Below are positions 1 to 7,849 of a DNA stretch of 64,000 bases, in pieces (within the stretch, counting starts at the first letter, position 1; every line of letters starts with the position of its first letter). The DNA comes from Nostoc sp. FACHB-110 (GTDB taxonomy: Bacteria > Cyanobacteriota > Cyanobacteriia > Cyanobacteriales > Nostocaceae): the NCBI RefSeq assembly GCF_014697425.1, contig NZ_JACJRU010000014.1, positions 62,001 to 126,000 on the forward strand, in the 5' to 3' direction. The notes under the pieces are model-generated. The model worked only from the letters and a program-made list of their open reading frames with translations. It searched no databases and was not told the origin of the DNA. The position numbers and the translations under genes are program-made.

Positions 1-618
1 CCTGGGGCGGATGATAATGCTACGGGTGTGGCTGTGGTGTTAGAAGTGGCACGGCTGCTTGGTTCTCAACGGACATCACGCACTTTACAACTAGCTTTTT
101 TTGACAAGGAAGAAGCAGGACTATTAGGGAGTAAGGCTTTTGTTTCTCAAGCACAACGCTTAAAAAATTTGAGTGGTGTGATTGTCATGGATATGGTGGG
201 TTATGCTTGCTATACAGCAGGTTGTCAGCAATATCCACCGGGTTTACCTGTGACTCCACCCAGTGATAAGGGAGACTTTTTGGCGGTTGTAGGCGATATA
301 GAACATTTGCCTTTACTCAATGCTTTTCCAGATTCAAATTCAGCTAATTTACCTGCGGTTTTAAAAGTACCAATTCCCTTAAAAGGTTTGCTGACACCTG
401 ACACTCTGCGGAGTGACCATGCACCGTTTTGGTATCAGGGTGTAGGTGCAGTTTTGGTGACAGATACGGCAAACCTGCGTACTCCCCATTATCACAAATC
501 TAGCGATCGCCCTAACACTATTGATCGCACTTTTTTCACGGGTGCAGCCCAGGTTATTGTGAATACGGCAACTGCTTTGTTAAATAAGACAGATAGTTTA
601 GTCACTCAACCATCCTAA
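1..618 (+). CDS. M28-family metallopeptidase, C-terminal part (5' end outside window)
   Basis: The reading frame is open from base 1, so this is the last 205 codons of a longer gene. The fragment opens with PGADDNATG, the conserved M28 aminopeptidase segment whose Asp bridges the two zinc ions. FDKEEAGLLGS follows, carrying the catalytic Glu and a second metal ligand, and SDHAPFW supplies the last His ligand. M28 enzymes are co-catalytic zinc exopeptidases, usually exported. The export signal and first His ligand would lie upstream of the window. The order and spacing of these motifs are normal, so the gene looks intact. The exact substrate cannot be told. Confidence 0.9.
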   Translation, partial: PGADDNATGVAVVLEVARLLGSQRTSRTLQLAFFDKEEAGLLGSKAFVSQAQRLKNLSGVIVMDMVGYACYTAGCQQYPPGLPVTPPSDKGDFLAVVGDIEHLPLLNAFPDSNSANLPAVLKVPIPLKGLLTPDTLRSDHAPFWYQGVGAVLVTDTANLRTPHYHKSSDRPNTIDRTFFTGAAQVIVNTATALLNKTDSLVTQPS

Positions 619-692
619 ATATAATGGACAAAGTTTACCAATCCTAGTTGATTAGACTTCTTGCACGAATGTTATAAAACAAGAATTTTCAA

Positions 693-793
693 CCTCACGC
701 AGAGGCGAGGCAGCGCGTTGGGCGGGTTCCCCGACTTGTTCGCTGAAAGCGTTCCCGAAGGGTAGCGACTGCTGCCACAAAGACGCAAAGAGT
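693..793. repeat. Dispersed intergenic repeat, cyanobacterial type
   Basis: The gap between the peptidase and the GNAT gene holds a GC-rich patch in AT-rich surroundings. It starts with a CTCACGCAGAGGCG-like segment and ends with AAAGACGCAAAGAG. These two phrases flank intergenic repeats in many Nostocales genomes. The centre contains short complementary runs around GTTCCCCGAC and GTTCCCGAAG. No coding potential is seen. The identification rests on style and recalled similarity, not on a second copy within this window. Confidence 0.45.
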
Positions 794-853
794 CATGGAA
801 AATTAACTTTTTTAATAGGCACAATCTGATTCATGCAGGAGGTCTATTACAAA

Positions 854-1333
854 TTAAACTTGACTCGAATTAAAGTAGTAAAAAAGGGTAAATCGCTCAC
901 TTTCGTGGAACCCTTTTTTTTGGTAATAGCTAATTAAATTACGATTTGCTTGGTCTTCTGGTGTAACTACAACTGATAAAACACTATACTGCTTCTGGCA
1001 ACACCACTGTTTAACTTTATCAATTAGTGCTTGGCCTACTCCTTGATTTCGTGATTGAGGTAAAACGTAGAGATCCTCTAACTCGGCATACCGAGAAAAT
1101 TCTAATCCAACAGATGTTGTAGTTACAGTTGCTATGCCTATTACTTCTACTCTATTACTGGCAAAGAAAATAGCACTTCCAGAATCTTGAAGCATTGCAT
1201 CTAAAGCCGTTGGCAATTTCTTGACAACTGCGTCAAATCCTTCATCATAGAAAAACTGCGTCAACAAAGGTAAAAGTTTTGAGGCATCTTCTAGGCTTGC
1301 CTGTTTAATTTCAATAGCAGGATGATGAGACAT
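854..1333 (-). CDS. GNAT-family N-acetyltransferase
   Basis: This 159-residue protein has the length of a single-domain GNAT enzyme. Residues 95-102 (RNQGVGQA) match the acetyl-CoA pyrophosphate-binding motif Q/R-x-x-G-x-G/A. It follows a beta strand (LEDLYVLP) and precedes a helix, as in the fold. The C-terminal YYQKKGFHESERF segment matches the usual final motif before the last strand. Such enzymes transfer acetyl groups from acetyl-CoA to amines of proteins or small molecules in the cytoplasm. The substrate cannot be predicted. The gene stands alone between oppositely placed repeats and a small membrane-anchored protein gene. Confidence 0.87.
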   Translation of the reverse strand: MSHHPAIEIKQASLEDASKLLPLLTQFFYDEGFDAVVKKLPTALDAMLQDSGSAIFFASNRVEVIGIATVTTTSVGLEFSRYAELEDLYVLPQSRNQGVGQALIDKVKQWCCQKQYSVLSVVVTPEDQANRNLISYYQKKGFHESERFTLFYYFNSSQV

Positions 1334-1389
1334 TTTTTTCTCAGAGATTCATCAATTATCTTGAAATATTGCTCGAAAAATCAACTCAA

Positions 1390-1854
1390 TCAAGAGTCAC
1401 TCTGTAATTTATCTTTCATTACTTTGACTTGCGGGTAAGTAAGTAGCCAATTTTGTTTATCGTTAAGATGAAAGTACAAACCTTGAAATATTAACCGCAA
1501 GGCGATGCGCGTTCTCAAATAATACCTAATCAAATGAGTTCCTGGTTCGGCAAAAACATCATCATAGTTTTGACTGTAACCAAATGGCCGAGAACAGTAG
1601 CTACCAGCACCGGAAACTGTTAACACAAAAAATGGTGCTGCTTGATATTCATCAGGAACCATAAAAATACCATACACATGATGTTCGCCAAACCACGGCT
1701 GGACAATTACTTGCGCAGCCTGTACGGAGAACTTTTGGGTTTTTGAGGCTAAAAAAGCTTCCGAGTTACATTGAGAATCATTAACAGGCCACCAAAGGGT
1801 AACGATTAGCATTGTCAACAGCCCAATCAAAACATAGCTGATTTGACGAATCAT
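1390..1854 (-). CDS. Hypothetical membrane-anchored protein
   Basis: The frame opens at 1914, but the ATG at 1854 is the likelier start, because the protein then begins MIRQISYVLIGLLTMLIV, one clean hydrophobic anchor or signal segment. The remaining roughly 130 residues are soluble and contain three cysteines and several aromatic residues, and no family is recognised. Its start lies 111 bases from the divergent hydrolase start at 1966, so the two genes may share a control region. The protein is probably periplasmic and membrane-tethered. The function is unknown. Confidence 0.6.
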   Translation of the reverse strand: MIRQISYVLIGLLTMLIVTLWWPVNDSQCNSEAFLASKTQKFSVQAAQVIVQPWFGEHHVYGIFMVPDEYQAAPFFVLTVSGAGSYCSRPFGYSQNYDDVFAEPGTHLIRYYLRTRIALRLIFQGLYFHLNDKQNWLLTYPQVKVMKDKLQSDS

Positions 1855-1965
1855 AATTTTATGAAGTGTGAAGAGTGAAGTTCGCAATGTATTCTGAATT
1901 AGAGAATTCGTCAAATCGCAAAATATCCGTTATATTCCCGTCAGGATGCATTAGTAAATATTCTT

Positions 1966-3615
1966 ATGAGAATGAGTCGCAGAAGTCTCAAATTATTCAC
2001 CGGGTTATTTTGCACTGTTTTCTTAACAAAGATTTTAGGTTTTTCTACTGCTGCCAAAGCTGCGGAAACAGTGGTTTTACGTTATGGGTTGTTGGCGGAA
2101 TCTATATCTTTGGCTGAGTTACAAAAAGCAGCAGAAGTGGGCGACTTTCGGGGTGATTTTAAGCTCTATGGACGAAGTTTACCTACACAAGAGCGTCGCT
2201 TATTATTGAGTACGCTAAAGATGCCTATTGAGTTAAATGTGGTGACGGTTAATAGGTTATTGAATACTCAAATCGGCACAACAATTCTTAATGATTTTTC
2301 TAGTGCTGTTGTGCGTAAAGATAAAGCGGGTGTCCAAGCTATTAGAGCAGGTTTAGTTTTAGGTTCGACTGCACCGCAAGGACTTTCTTTACTCAATTTT
2401 ATTGCGGCTTATCCTAGTCCACGTTTGGAAATTGATTTACCCCGACTTTTTAAAATTGCTGGCAATTTAAATACCGGATTTTGGCGAACTCAACAATTTA
2501 TCTTAGCGATCGCTCCCCTGCTCAATCAACAACCGCTTAAGGTTTCTTTACCTTTTGACCCCAGCGAAGCAGGTACATCGCAAGTTCAAGTTCGGCAATT
2601 TAATTGGAATGACCAAGCACGCCAACGTCAAATACCTGTCGATGTTTACTGGTCAACGGCGGCAACTGCGACAAAACCTGTGATCATTTTTTCCCACGGT
2701 TTAGGTTCTGTTCGCACTGATTTACGTTATCTGGCGCAACATTTAGCCTCTCACGGTTATGTAGTAGCCGCTTTAGAACACCCTGGTAGTAATCAAGCAA
2801 ATGTTGATGCTGGCTTGCGTGGTAAAAATAGACTCCTCAAACCGCAAGAGGTTTTAGAACGTCCCAAAGATGTGAGTTTTGTGTTAGATGAATTAGCCAA
2901 ACTTAACCAAAGTGCTGATAGTCCTTTATCAGGAAAATTAGCCACTGATAATGCGATGATTGTTGGTTATTCTTTTGGTGGTGGGACAGCTTTAGCACTG
3001 GCTGGTGCGGAGTTACAACTGGATAAACTGAAACAACGTTGTCAAAAGAATTTAACTCTTTTGAGTTTAGGTGAAACGGCTCAGTGCGTTGCCCAAGAGT
3101 TGCCACACAATAGTTATTTGTTAAGAGACACTCGGATTAAACAAGCGATCGCCCTTAATCCTACAACTTCTTTGATGTTTGGTGACACTGGTTTAACTAA
3201 GGTGCAAGTTCCCACCTTAATATGGGCAAGTTCCGCCGATAAAACTACGCCCGCTTTAACCGAACAAGTTGTCGGCTTTCAAAAAATCCCTGCACCTAAA
3301 TGGCTGGTTGGCGTATTGGGCGGTACTCATCTGAGTATCAAAGACCCTAGCACTACTTTAGATCAAGCAGGGCAACCAAATACGCCTTTTAGTGGCGGTG
3401 AAGTTGTCGGAGACCAAGCCGCAGATGTTCGTAAATATCTCAAAGCGATAGTTTTAGCTATGGCTGCACAGTTAACGCCAGAGGCAAAAGAGTATACTGT
3501 CTTTTTAACTCCTGATTATGCCCAGGCTGCTTCCACTAAAGAATTTCCGTTTCGCCTTGTAACTGAAATTCCTCCTGATGCCTTAAAAGTGGTGCAGGAT
3601 TATATAGATAAGTGA
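1966..3615 (+). CDS. Secreted alpha/beta hydrolase with N-terminal DUF1400 region
   Basis: This 549-residue protein starts with a basic segment and a hydrophobic stretch ending near AKAAE, so it is probably exported. Residues about 35-200 resemble the cyanobacterial DUF1400 domain that precedes many alpha/beta hydrolases. The hydrolase core follows: HGLG at 244-247 supplies the oxyanion region, and GYSFGG places the nucleophile at Ser336. A later Asp (SSADKTTP) and His (GGTHLS) complete a plausible triad. The family includes lipases, esterases and PAF-acetylhydrolase-like enzymes. The substrate is unknown. A second in-frame ATG lies six bases downstream at 1972, and neither has a strong ribosome-binding site. 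Confidence 0.86.
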   Translation: MRMSRRSLKLFTGLFCTVFLTKILGFSTAAKAAETVVLRYGLLAESISLAELQKAAEVGDFRGDFKLYGRSLPTQERRLLLSTLKMPIELNVVTVNRLLNTQIGTTILNDFSSAVVRKDKAGVQAIRAGLVLGSTAPQGLSLLNFIAAYPSPRLEIDLPRLFKIAGNLNTGFWRTQQFILAIAPLLNQQPLKVSLPFDPSEAGTSQVQVRQFNWNDQARQRQIPVDVYWSTAATATKPVIIFSHGLGSVRTDLRYLAQHLASHGYVVAALEHPGSNQANVDAGLRGKNRLLKPQEVLERPKDVSFVLDELAKLNQSADSPLSGKLATDNAMIVGYSFGGGTALALAGAELQLDKLKQRCQKNLTLLSLGETAQCVAQELPHNSYLLRDTRIKQAIALNPTTSLMFGDTGLTKVQVPTLIWASSADKTTPALTEQVVGFQKIPAPKWLVGVLGGTHLSIKDPSTTLDQAGQPNTPFSGGEVVGDQAADVRKYLKAIVLAMAAQLTPEAKEYTVFLTPDYAQAASTKEFPFRLVTEIPPDALKVVQDYIDK

Positions 3616-3731
3616 TTGCTTTTGGTGATGAGAAGTCACGACGACACCAAAAAACTTGAGCGTTGTTTTGTAGTCTCAATACCTATAAATTTAACTTATG
3701 AAAACTTTTGACTTTTTTATGTCAATTTCTG

Positions 3732-3760
3732 TTGACTTGCCGTAACAATATTGTTACACT
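3732..3760 (+). promoter_or_regulatory. Strong sigma70-type promoter with 16-bp palindrome in spacer
   Basis: TTGACT at 3732-3737 and TACACT at 3755-3760 are separated by exactly 17 bases and each differs little from the bacterial consensus. The spacer and -10 overlap a perfect 16-bp palindrome, GTAACAATATTGTTAC, at 3742-3757. That placement would let a bound dimer block RNA polymerase. The half-site spacing does not fit NtcA (GTA-N8-TAC), because here the inner gap is ten bases. The regulator is unknown. Predicted transcription starts near 3767. Confidence 0.55.
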
Positions 3761-3766
3761 TATTTA

Positions 3767-3958
3767 CATAAGTTAATAAACAAAGAAACAAATTCAATCA
3801 CCGCTGCTAACACAAAGGAATTGTAAGAATTTGATTTCTTTTACAGTTAGCTAAAAACAACGGATTTCGGCGAACAACAGATTTCGGTATCGGTAACTCC
3901 CATCGACATTTGGACTTCTCCTAATCACCTCGGTTCAAGAACAACCGAGGTTTTTTTT
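3767..3958 (+). ncRNA. Candidate small RNA (or long leader) ending at an intrinsic terminator
   Basis: The stretch between the promoter at 3732-3760 and the terminator at 3927-3958 is about 190 bases. It has no ATG start and no convincing reading frame. It contains a near-repeat, CGGATTTCGG then AGATTTCGGTATCGG. The previous gene ends more than 300 bases before the terminator, and the next gene begins 90 bases after it. The simplest reading is an independent short transcript. Alternatively it is the attenuated leader of the Lin0512 gene. It does not carry the Yfr1 core motif. Confidence 0.4.
3927..3958 (+). terminator. Intrinsic terminator
   Basis: A perfect 9-bp stem (ACCTCGGTT pairing with AACCGAGGT) closes a 7-base loop and runs directly into eight T residues. 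This is a textbook rho-independent terminator on the plus strand. Confidence 0.85.
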
Positions 3959-4050
3959 GTTAAGGGAGAGGTTAGTATTTTTATACTAATATTTAGTACA
4001 GCTGTGCGTAAAATCGTAAGTGAAAAGTAGAATCTTCCTCGGAGGTGGCT

Positions 4051-4416
4051 GTGGGGCGTAAACGCTTAGTGATTGAGATGGGGATGGGTATAGATCAGCA
4101 CGGACAGGAACCGACTGTAGCAGCAGCAAGGGCGGTACGAAATGCCATCGCCCACAATGCGTTACCAGGAGTGTGGGAAGTTGCTGGTTTGAGTGACCCC
4201 AATGAGATGATTGTCGAAGTTCAAGTAGCAGTACCCTATCCTGAACAAGTCAGAACAGATGAAGTTTTAGCTGTACTACCTTTTGGCCGCAAAACCATCA
4301 CTGTTGAGTCTGGGGGAATGGTCGTTCAAGGACGTGCTATTCCCTCTCTTAATGATAAAAACGATGAGATGTTAATTGCGATCGCGGCTGTGACAGTTTT
4401 AATCGAAAAAGACTGA
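4051..4416 (+). CDS. Lin0512-family conserved protein
   Basis: The protein is about 121 residues. The opening VGRKRLVIEMGMGIDQHGQ and the later AARAVRNAIAHNALPG segment match the small Lin0512 family, which is conserved in cyanobacteria and Firmicutes and has no proven function. A GTG at 4045 is also in frame. However, the GGAGG at 4041-4045 would overlap that codon, whereas it sits five bases before the GTG at 4051, so 4051 is the better start. The protein has no membrane segment and is presumably cytoplasmic. It follows the candidate sRNA or leader and its terminator. Confidence 0.8.
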   Translation: MGRKRLVIEMGMGIDQHGQEPTVAAARAVRNAIAHNALPGVWEVAGLSDPNEMIVEVQVAVPYPEQVRTDEVLAVLPFGRKTITVESGGMVVQGRAIPSLNDKNDEMLIAIAAVTVLIEKD

Positions 4417-4423
4417 AATTTAT

Positions 4424-4705
4424 TTAAGCCTGTTTTTCCGTAGATTTCTGCACGTCCTCAACAGCACTAGAAATTGAAGCTAAAGGTTGATTAGTCACAT
4501 CTAGCTGTGGTGTTTCTAGTGACGCAGTTGATGTAGTGATAGCAGTGTCGCTGAAATAATAACCCACAATCTTGTCGTAGTTAGAAGCAACGGCTAAAAA
4601 TGCTCCACCTAAAATATAAATAGGTAGTGGTAGAGAAAAATCTTTTAACCAGTCAAACAGTTCTGCCAAAGCGAACAATAACACAAAGCAAGCAAGCCAC
4701 ACTCT
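4424..4705 (-). CDS. Small two-segment membrane protein, function unknown
   Basis: The frame opens at 4729 (MVTGDEN), but the internal ATG at 4705 gives a normal membrane-protein start, MRVWLACFVLLFALAELFDW. A second hydrophobic stretch follows (PLPIYILGGAFLAVAS), then a polar, threonine- and serine-rich tail of about 45 residues. It converges on the Lin0512 gene, with seven bases between the two stop codons. The layout resembles small conserved cyanobacterial membrane proteins, but no family name can be given. Confidence 0.6.
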   Translation of the reverse strand, partial: RVWLACFVLLFALAELFDWLKDFSLPLPIYILGGAFLAVASNYDKIVGYYFSDTAITTSTASLETPQLDVTNQPLASISSAVEDVQKSTEKQA

Positions 4706-5018
4706 CATGTTTTCATCCCCTGTTACCACGCAACTCTACTAGTGTACTAATAGGGTATACGGATTGCATAATACCTGATGTTGAGTGAAATACATATTTA
4801 TGCAGAGATGATTTATGCTGACATTGGCTTGTTTCGCCAGCGCAGCTATGGGATAATTTTGCTCAACCCTGATAAAAAACTATATTTTTATCAATTTACC
4901 GTATTTCATTCTTAGCCACTAGTTGGCAGTACAGAAAATCTCTTTTCCAGCACAAAAATGCCTGAATTTTAAGAGTCTTTTTAACTCTAAACCAGCCTAG
5001 TGGATTTGACAGACGACG

Positions 5019-5825
5019 ATGAAAAATAATCAAGCTTTTAATAATGCTGGTAAATTGACGGCTCTTTTATGTTTAATTACTATCTTTCTCACACCTTGCG
5101 TAATTGTCAACGCTGGAGAACGCGGTGTATTAATGAAATTTGGCGAAGTACAAGCACAAATATTAGGAGAAGGACTTCATTTTATTATTCCAGTTGTGAA
5201 TACAGTTGCTAAGTTAAGTGTCCGCGTACAAAAACAAGAAATATCTGCGGAAGCTTCTTCTAAAGATTTGCAAGATGTATTCACAGATGTTGCGCTCAAT
5301 TGGCATATCATACCCGAAGAAGCCAACGTTATTTATCAACAAATTGGTAATCAAGAAAACATTATTGAGCGAATTATTAATCCGGCTGTAGAAGAAGTTT
5401 TAAAAGCTGTGATTGCTCAATATACTGCTGAAGAAATTATTACTAAACGGGGAGACGTAAAATTAGGAGTAGACCAAGCTTTAACTACTCGCTTGCAGAA
5501 TTATCATATTGCGGTTGATGATATTTCTCTAGTCCACGTCCATTTCTCTGAGCTATTTGGCGAAGCAGTCGAAGCCAAGCAAATTGCTGAACAAGATGCA
5601 AAAAAAGCTGAATTCTTGGCTTTAAAAGCAGCTAAAGAAGCAGAAGCCAAAGTTAATTTAGCCAGAGGAGAAGCTGAAACTTATCGATTATTGCGGGACG
5701 GATTAACAAAAGAGTTATTGCAAAAGCAGGCAATAGAAAAATGGAATGGTAAATTACCATTAGTGATTGGTAAAGAAAGTCCTAAAATCTGGGATTTTAG
5801 TGAATTGATTAAATCTTACAAGTAA
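5019..5825 (+). CDS. SPFH/band 7 (prohibitin-like) membrane protein
   Basis: This is a 268-residue protein. It has one N-terminal membrane segment (about residues 13-33), followed by GERGVLMKFGEV, the usual entry into an SPFH domain. The domain runs to about residue 190, and an alanine- and glutamate-rich coiled coil follows (AKQIAEQDAKKAEF and beyond). This is the prohibitin layout and length. Such proteins form large membrane-bound rings or scaffolds that organise membrane domains and influence proteases such as FtsH. The gene is monocistronic here. The upstream 290 bases are AT-rich. Confidence 0.9.
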   Translation: MKNNQAFNNAGKLTALLCLITIFLTPCVIVNAGERGVLMKFGEVQAQILGEGLHFIIPVVNTVAKLSVRVQKQEISAEASSKDLQDVFTDVALNWHIIPEEANVIYQQIGNQENIIERIINPAVEEVLKAVIAQYTAEEIITKRGDVKLGVDQALTTRLQNYHIAVDDISLVHVHFSELFGEAVEAKQIAEQDAKKAEFLALKAAKEAEAKVNLARGEAETYRLLRDGLTKELLQKQAIEKWNGKLPLVIGKESPKIWDFSELIKSYK

Positions 5826-5897
5826 TTTGCTGGGAAAAATACATTCGTCAGAATTCAGGAGTCAGAGATACTCCATCTCCTGAATTGTTATCTCTAG

Positions 5898-6365
5898 TTA
5901 ACCATTAGAGAACAAATCAGGCATATCCAAAATCTTCAACTGAATTAACAATACAATTACTAAAGTATAAACGGTTGAAGAAACTAAACCCGATAAAATA
6001 TCTTTTTTCAGATTGCGTTCTTGAGAATCTTTCTGCAAAATATCCTGAGAACCGAATTGCATTAAGAGAATGCCCACAACATTAGACAACCAGTAGCCTA
6101 AAATTGAACAAGGGACGAGCAATTGTGGAGACAGCAAACTGCATAAATACCCAAAAAAGTAAGCTATTGGTAAATTGAATAAAAGGTCATTCCACCAACA
6201 TAGCGGCGATAAAAGATATCCCAGAACTAGCAAAAATCCGCCTCGCAGTTTTTTGAAGATGTTTTTTGGAGACGAAAATACTTGAGTATCAGCCGTTGAT
6301 AAAGGCTCGGAAACTATATTTACCGCTAAACTCGATTCTTGACGAACGTTTTGGACGTTGCTCAT
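5898..6365 (-). CDS. Hypothetical membrane protein
   Basis: This is a 155-residue protein. About 40 polar N-terminal residues precede three to four hydrophobic stretches (GGFLLVLGYLLSPLCWW, LPIAYFFGYLCSLLSP, CSILGYWLSNVVGILLM, and a C-terminal segment near VYTLVIVLLIQLKIL). No family is recognised. It is convergent with the SPFH gene, with a 72-base gap, and both gene products are membrane proteins. Nothing else links them. It appears complete. Confidence 0.6.
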   Translation of the reverse strand: MSNVQNVRQESSLAVNIVSEPLSTADTQVFSSPKNIFKKLRGGFLLVLGYLLSPLCWWNDLLFNLPIAYFFGYLCSLLSPQLLVPCSILGYWLSNVVGILLMQFGSQDILQKDSQERNLKKDILSGLVSSTVYTLVIVLLIQLKILDMPDLFSNG

Positions 6366-6625
6366 AAAAAATACATAATCCCTCTAGTCTTAGTGTAGTT
6401 TAATCTAGAATTGGACATCAAGTCTAGTGAAATATTGCTCTAATCCAGGGTTTTATGTTTGATTTCGGTGTCAAATGCTACTCAATTAGTATTGATAGAG
6501 AAACTGCGATCGCTTCTTACCTAATAAACTCCAATTTTGCTGTTTATCAGTATTCATAACAGAAACTCTCAGAAAAATTCGCTATAATCAAAATACTTAT
6601 ATCAGCAATTTTTGATTGAATTATT

Positions 6626-6895
6626 ATGACAAATTTACCTTTAACAAATATTGCCTTAATCTTAGGTATTGCTTTTCTTTTAATTGCTGTTTTAGGACAA
6701 TCAAAACTATTATTTTTGGAAATTAATCCAGGTTGCTTTGGCAGATTATTAGCTTTATTTCTTGGTGTTGCTAGTTTGACATTTGCTCTTTTAGGTGGTA
6801 ATTTTCCTGTTGAAAGTATTGATTTAATTAAAAATTCTTTAGCCAAAGCAATTCAACAAAATCTAGTCTCTTTGAGTGAAATGCTCAACTCATAA
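6626..6895 (+). CDS. Small membrane protein, function unknown
   Basis: The 89-residue product has two hydrophobic stretches (NIALILGIAFLLIAVLG and LLALFLGVASLTFALLGG) and an amphipathic tail. The first lies at the N-terminus, so it is probably inserted without cleavage. An overlapping minus-strand frame reads as lysine- and isoleucine-rich junk, so the plus strand was chosen. The gene is very AT-rich. No family is recognised. Confidence 0.5.
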   Translation: MTNLPLTNIALILGIAFLLIAVLGQSKLLFLEINPGCFGRLLALFLGVASLTFALLGGNFPVESIDLIKNSLAKAIQQNLVSLSEMLNS

Positions 6896-6925
6896 ATTGA
6901 CTTTATTTTACAAGAAAATGGGCAG

Positions 6926-7077
6926 AGCTAGAAACCTCATAACTCAATACAGTTCAGTTAAGGCAACAACTTAGACGGGTGTAGACTGGTGAATGTTGGG
7001 TTCCGTTCCTCCACCCAACCTACTATTCTCTTAACTGAACCGGATTGCCTCATAACTAAAGCTTGAAGTTTCTAGCT
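6926..7077. repeat. Nested inverted-repeat (MITE-like) element
   Basis: The outer arms AGCTAGAAAC (6926-6935) and GTTTCTAGCT (7068-7077) are perfect complements. Inner arms GTTCAGTTAAG (6952-6962) and CTTAACTGAAC (7030-7040) are also perfect. The core carries a third hairpin, GTTGGGT with ACCCAAC. The same core style, GTTGGGTTCC then CACCCAACCTAC, recurs in the DUF559 repeat units near 58.2 and 58.9 kb. The element is non-coding and about 152 bases long. Confidence 0.6.
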
Positions 7078-7155
7078 ATGCCTAAAATGCGTTGATGGAG
7101 ATGAGTTTAATAGGAGTTTAAGTATAGATTAGGGCGAAAACTAAACAATCATAAT

Positions 7156-7273
7156 AGGACTTACGCAAAATATCTCTCAAACTCTCATTTCTCCGTGAAC
7201 TCTGCGCCTCTGTGGTAGCCTGCGGCAAGCCGCTATCGCGTCTACGATTTTCCGTAGCTTGTGCGTAAGTCCT
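7156..7273. repeat. 118-bp palindromic repeat with 12-bp terminal inverted repeats
   Basis: AGGACTTACGCA (7156-7167) and TGCGTAAGTCCT (7262-7273) are perfect complements. Inside lies AGCCTGCGGCAAGCCGC, which recurs at about 17.94 kb. A second element with similar ends lies at 12150-12293. This is a small dispersed intergenic repeat, probably mobilised in trans at some time. Confidence 0.65.
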
Positions 7274-7317
7274 GCATAAATCTCACTAGTTTTTCCAACT
7301 TCTTCCCTACTCTAACC

Positions 7318-7848
7318 TTAAAAATAAGCTCCTATTAAGCTATAAGTTAAACTCGCTAATACTAATACAGTCACAACTATATAGGTAAATTCGCGCTGCA
7401 AGATAAAAGCGATTAAAGAAATTACCACACGTAAAACGGGAGTAGCAATCAAGATTAATAATCCTAATTGAATAATGCCACGACGACTACCTGATAAAAC
7501 TGCATCTATCACCCCTCTAGGTGAACGAAACTCTGAAGGTTCACCTTGAAAAACTTGATATGTAGCAGGTTCAGAACCGTGATGAATTAAATATAATACG
7601 CCACCCAACAAGACAACAGTACTGGCTATCAATACTCCATACTTCAATAAATTACTGAGGATAGATTCTAATTGTTGCTCGCTAGATGTTTTACCAATTT
7701 TTTGATTAGTATTTATTGCACTACTACGATTTTCTTCTAGTTGTTGAAGATCAGAATCGGGTACTTCTGGAGTTAAGGTAATTGCTACTGCTTCACTTTC
7801 TGCCGATGCTGATGATTCCCAACGCAACTGAGAATTAAACTCATACAT
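7318..7848 (-). CDS. DUF1634 membrane protein
   Basis: The 176-residue protein has a polar N-terminal 65 residues followed by three membrane segments (YGVLIASTVVLLGGVLYLI, IIQLGLLILIATPVLRVV and FTYIVVTVLVLASLTYSLI). The SPRGVIDAVLSGSRRGIIQ region is typical of DUF1634. This family is very often encoded next to TauE/SafE permeases, as here, where one base separates the two genes. It is probably an accessory subunit of that permease. It is the last gene of a four-gene minus-strand run starting at 10854. Confidence 0.85.
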   Translation of the reverse strand: MYEFNSQLRWESSASAESEAVAITLTPEVPDSDLQQLEENRSSAINTNQKIGKTSSEQQLESILSNLLKYGVLIASTVVLLGGVLYLIHHGSEPATYQVFQGEPSEFRSPRGVIDAVLSGSRRGIIQLGLLILIATPVLRVVISLIAFILQREFTYIVVTVLVLASLTYSLIGAYF

Positions 7849-7849
7849 T

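Noticed and set aside
1875..2117. 80-codon plus-strand frame overlapping the hydrolase start
   Set aside because: It overlaps both divergent genes in another frame and has a random composition; the hydrolase frame is clearly the coding one.
3742..3757. Possible NtcA site at GTAACAATATTGTTAC
   Set aside because: NtcA needs GTA-N8-TAC. The gap here is ten bases, so it was kept only as an unassigned palindrome.
6547..6846. 99-codon minus-strand frame opposite the small membrane protein at 6626
   Set aside because: It reads as lysine- and isoleucine-rich sequence expected from the antisense of AT-rich coding DNA, whereas the plus strand gives a clean membrane topology.
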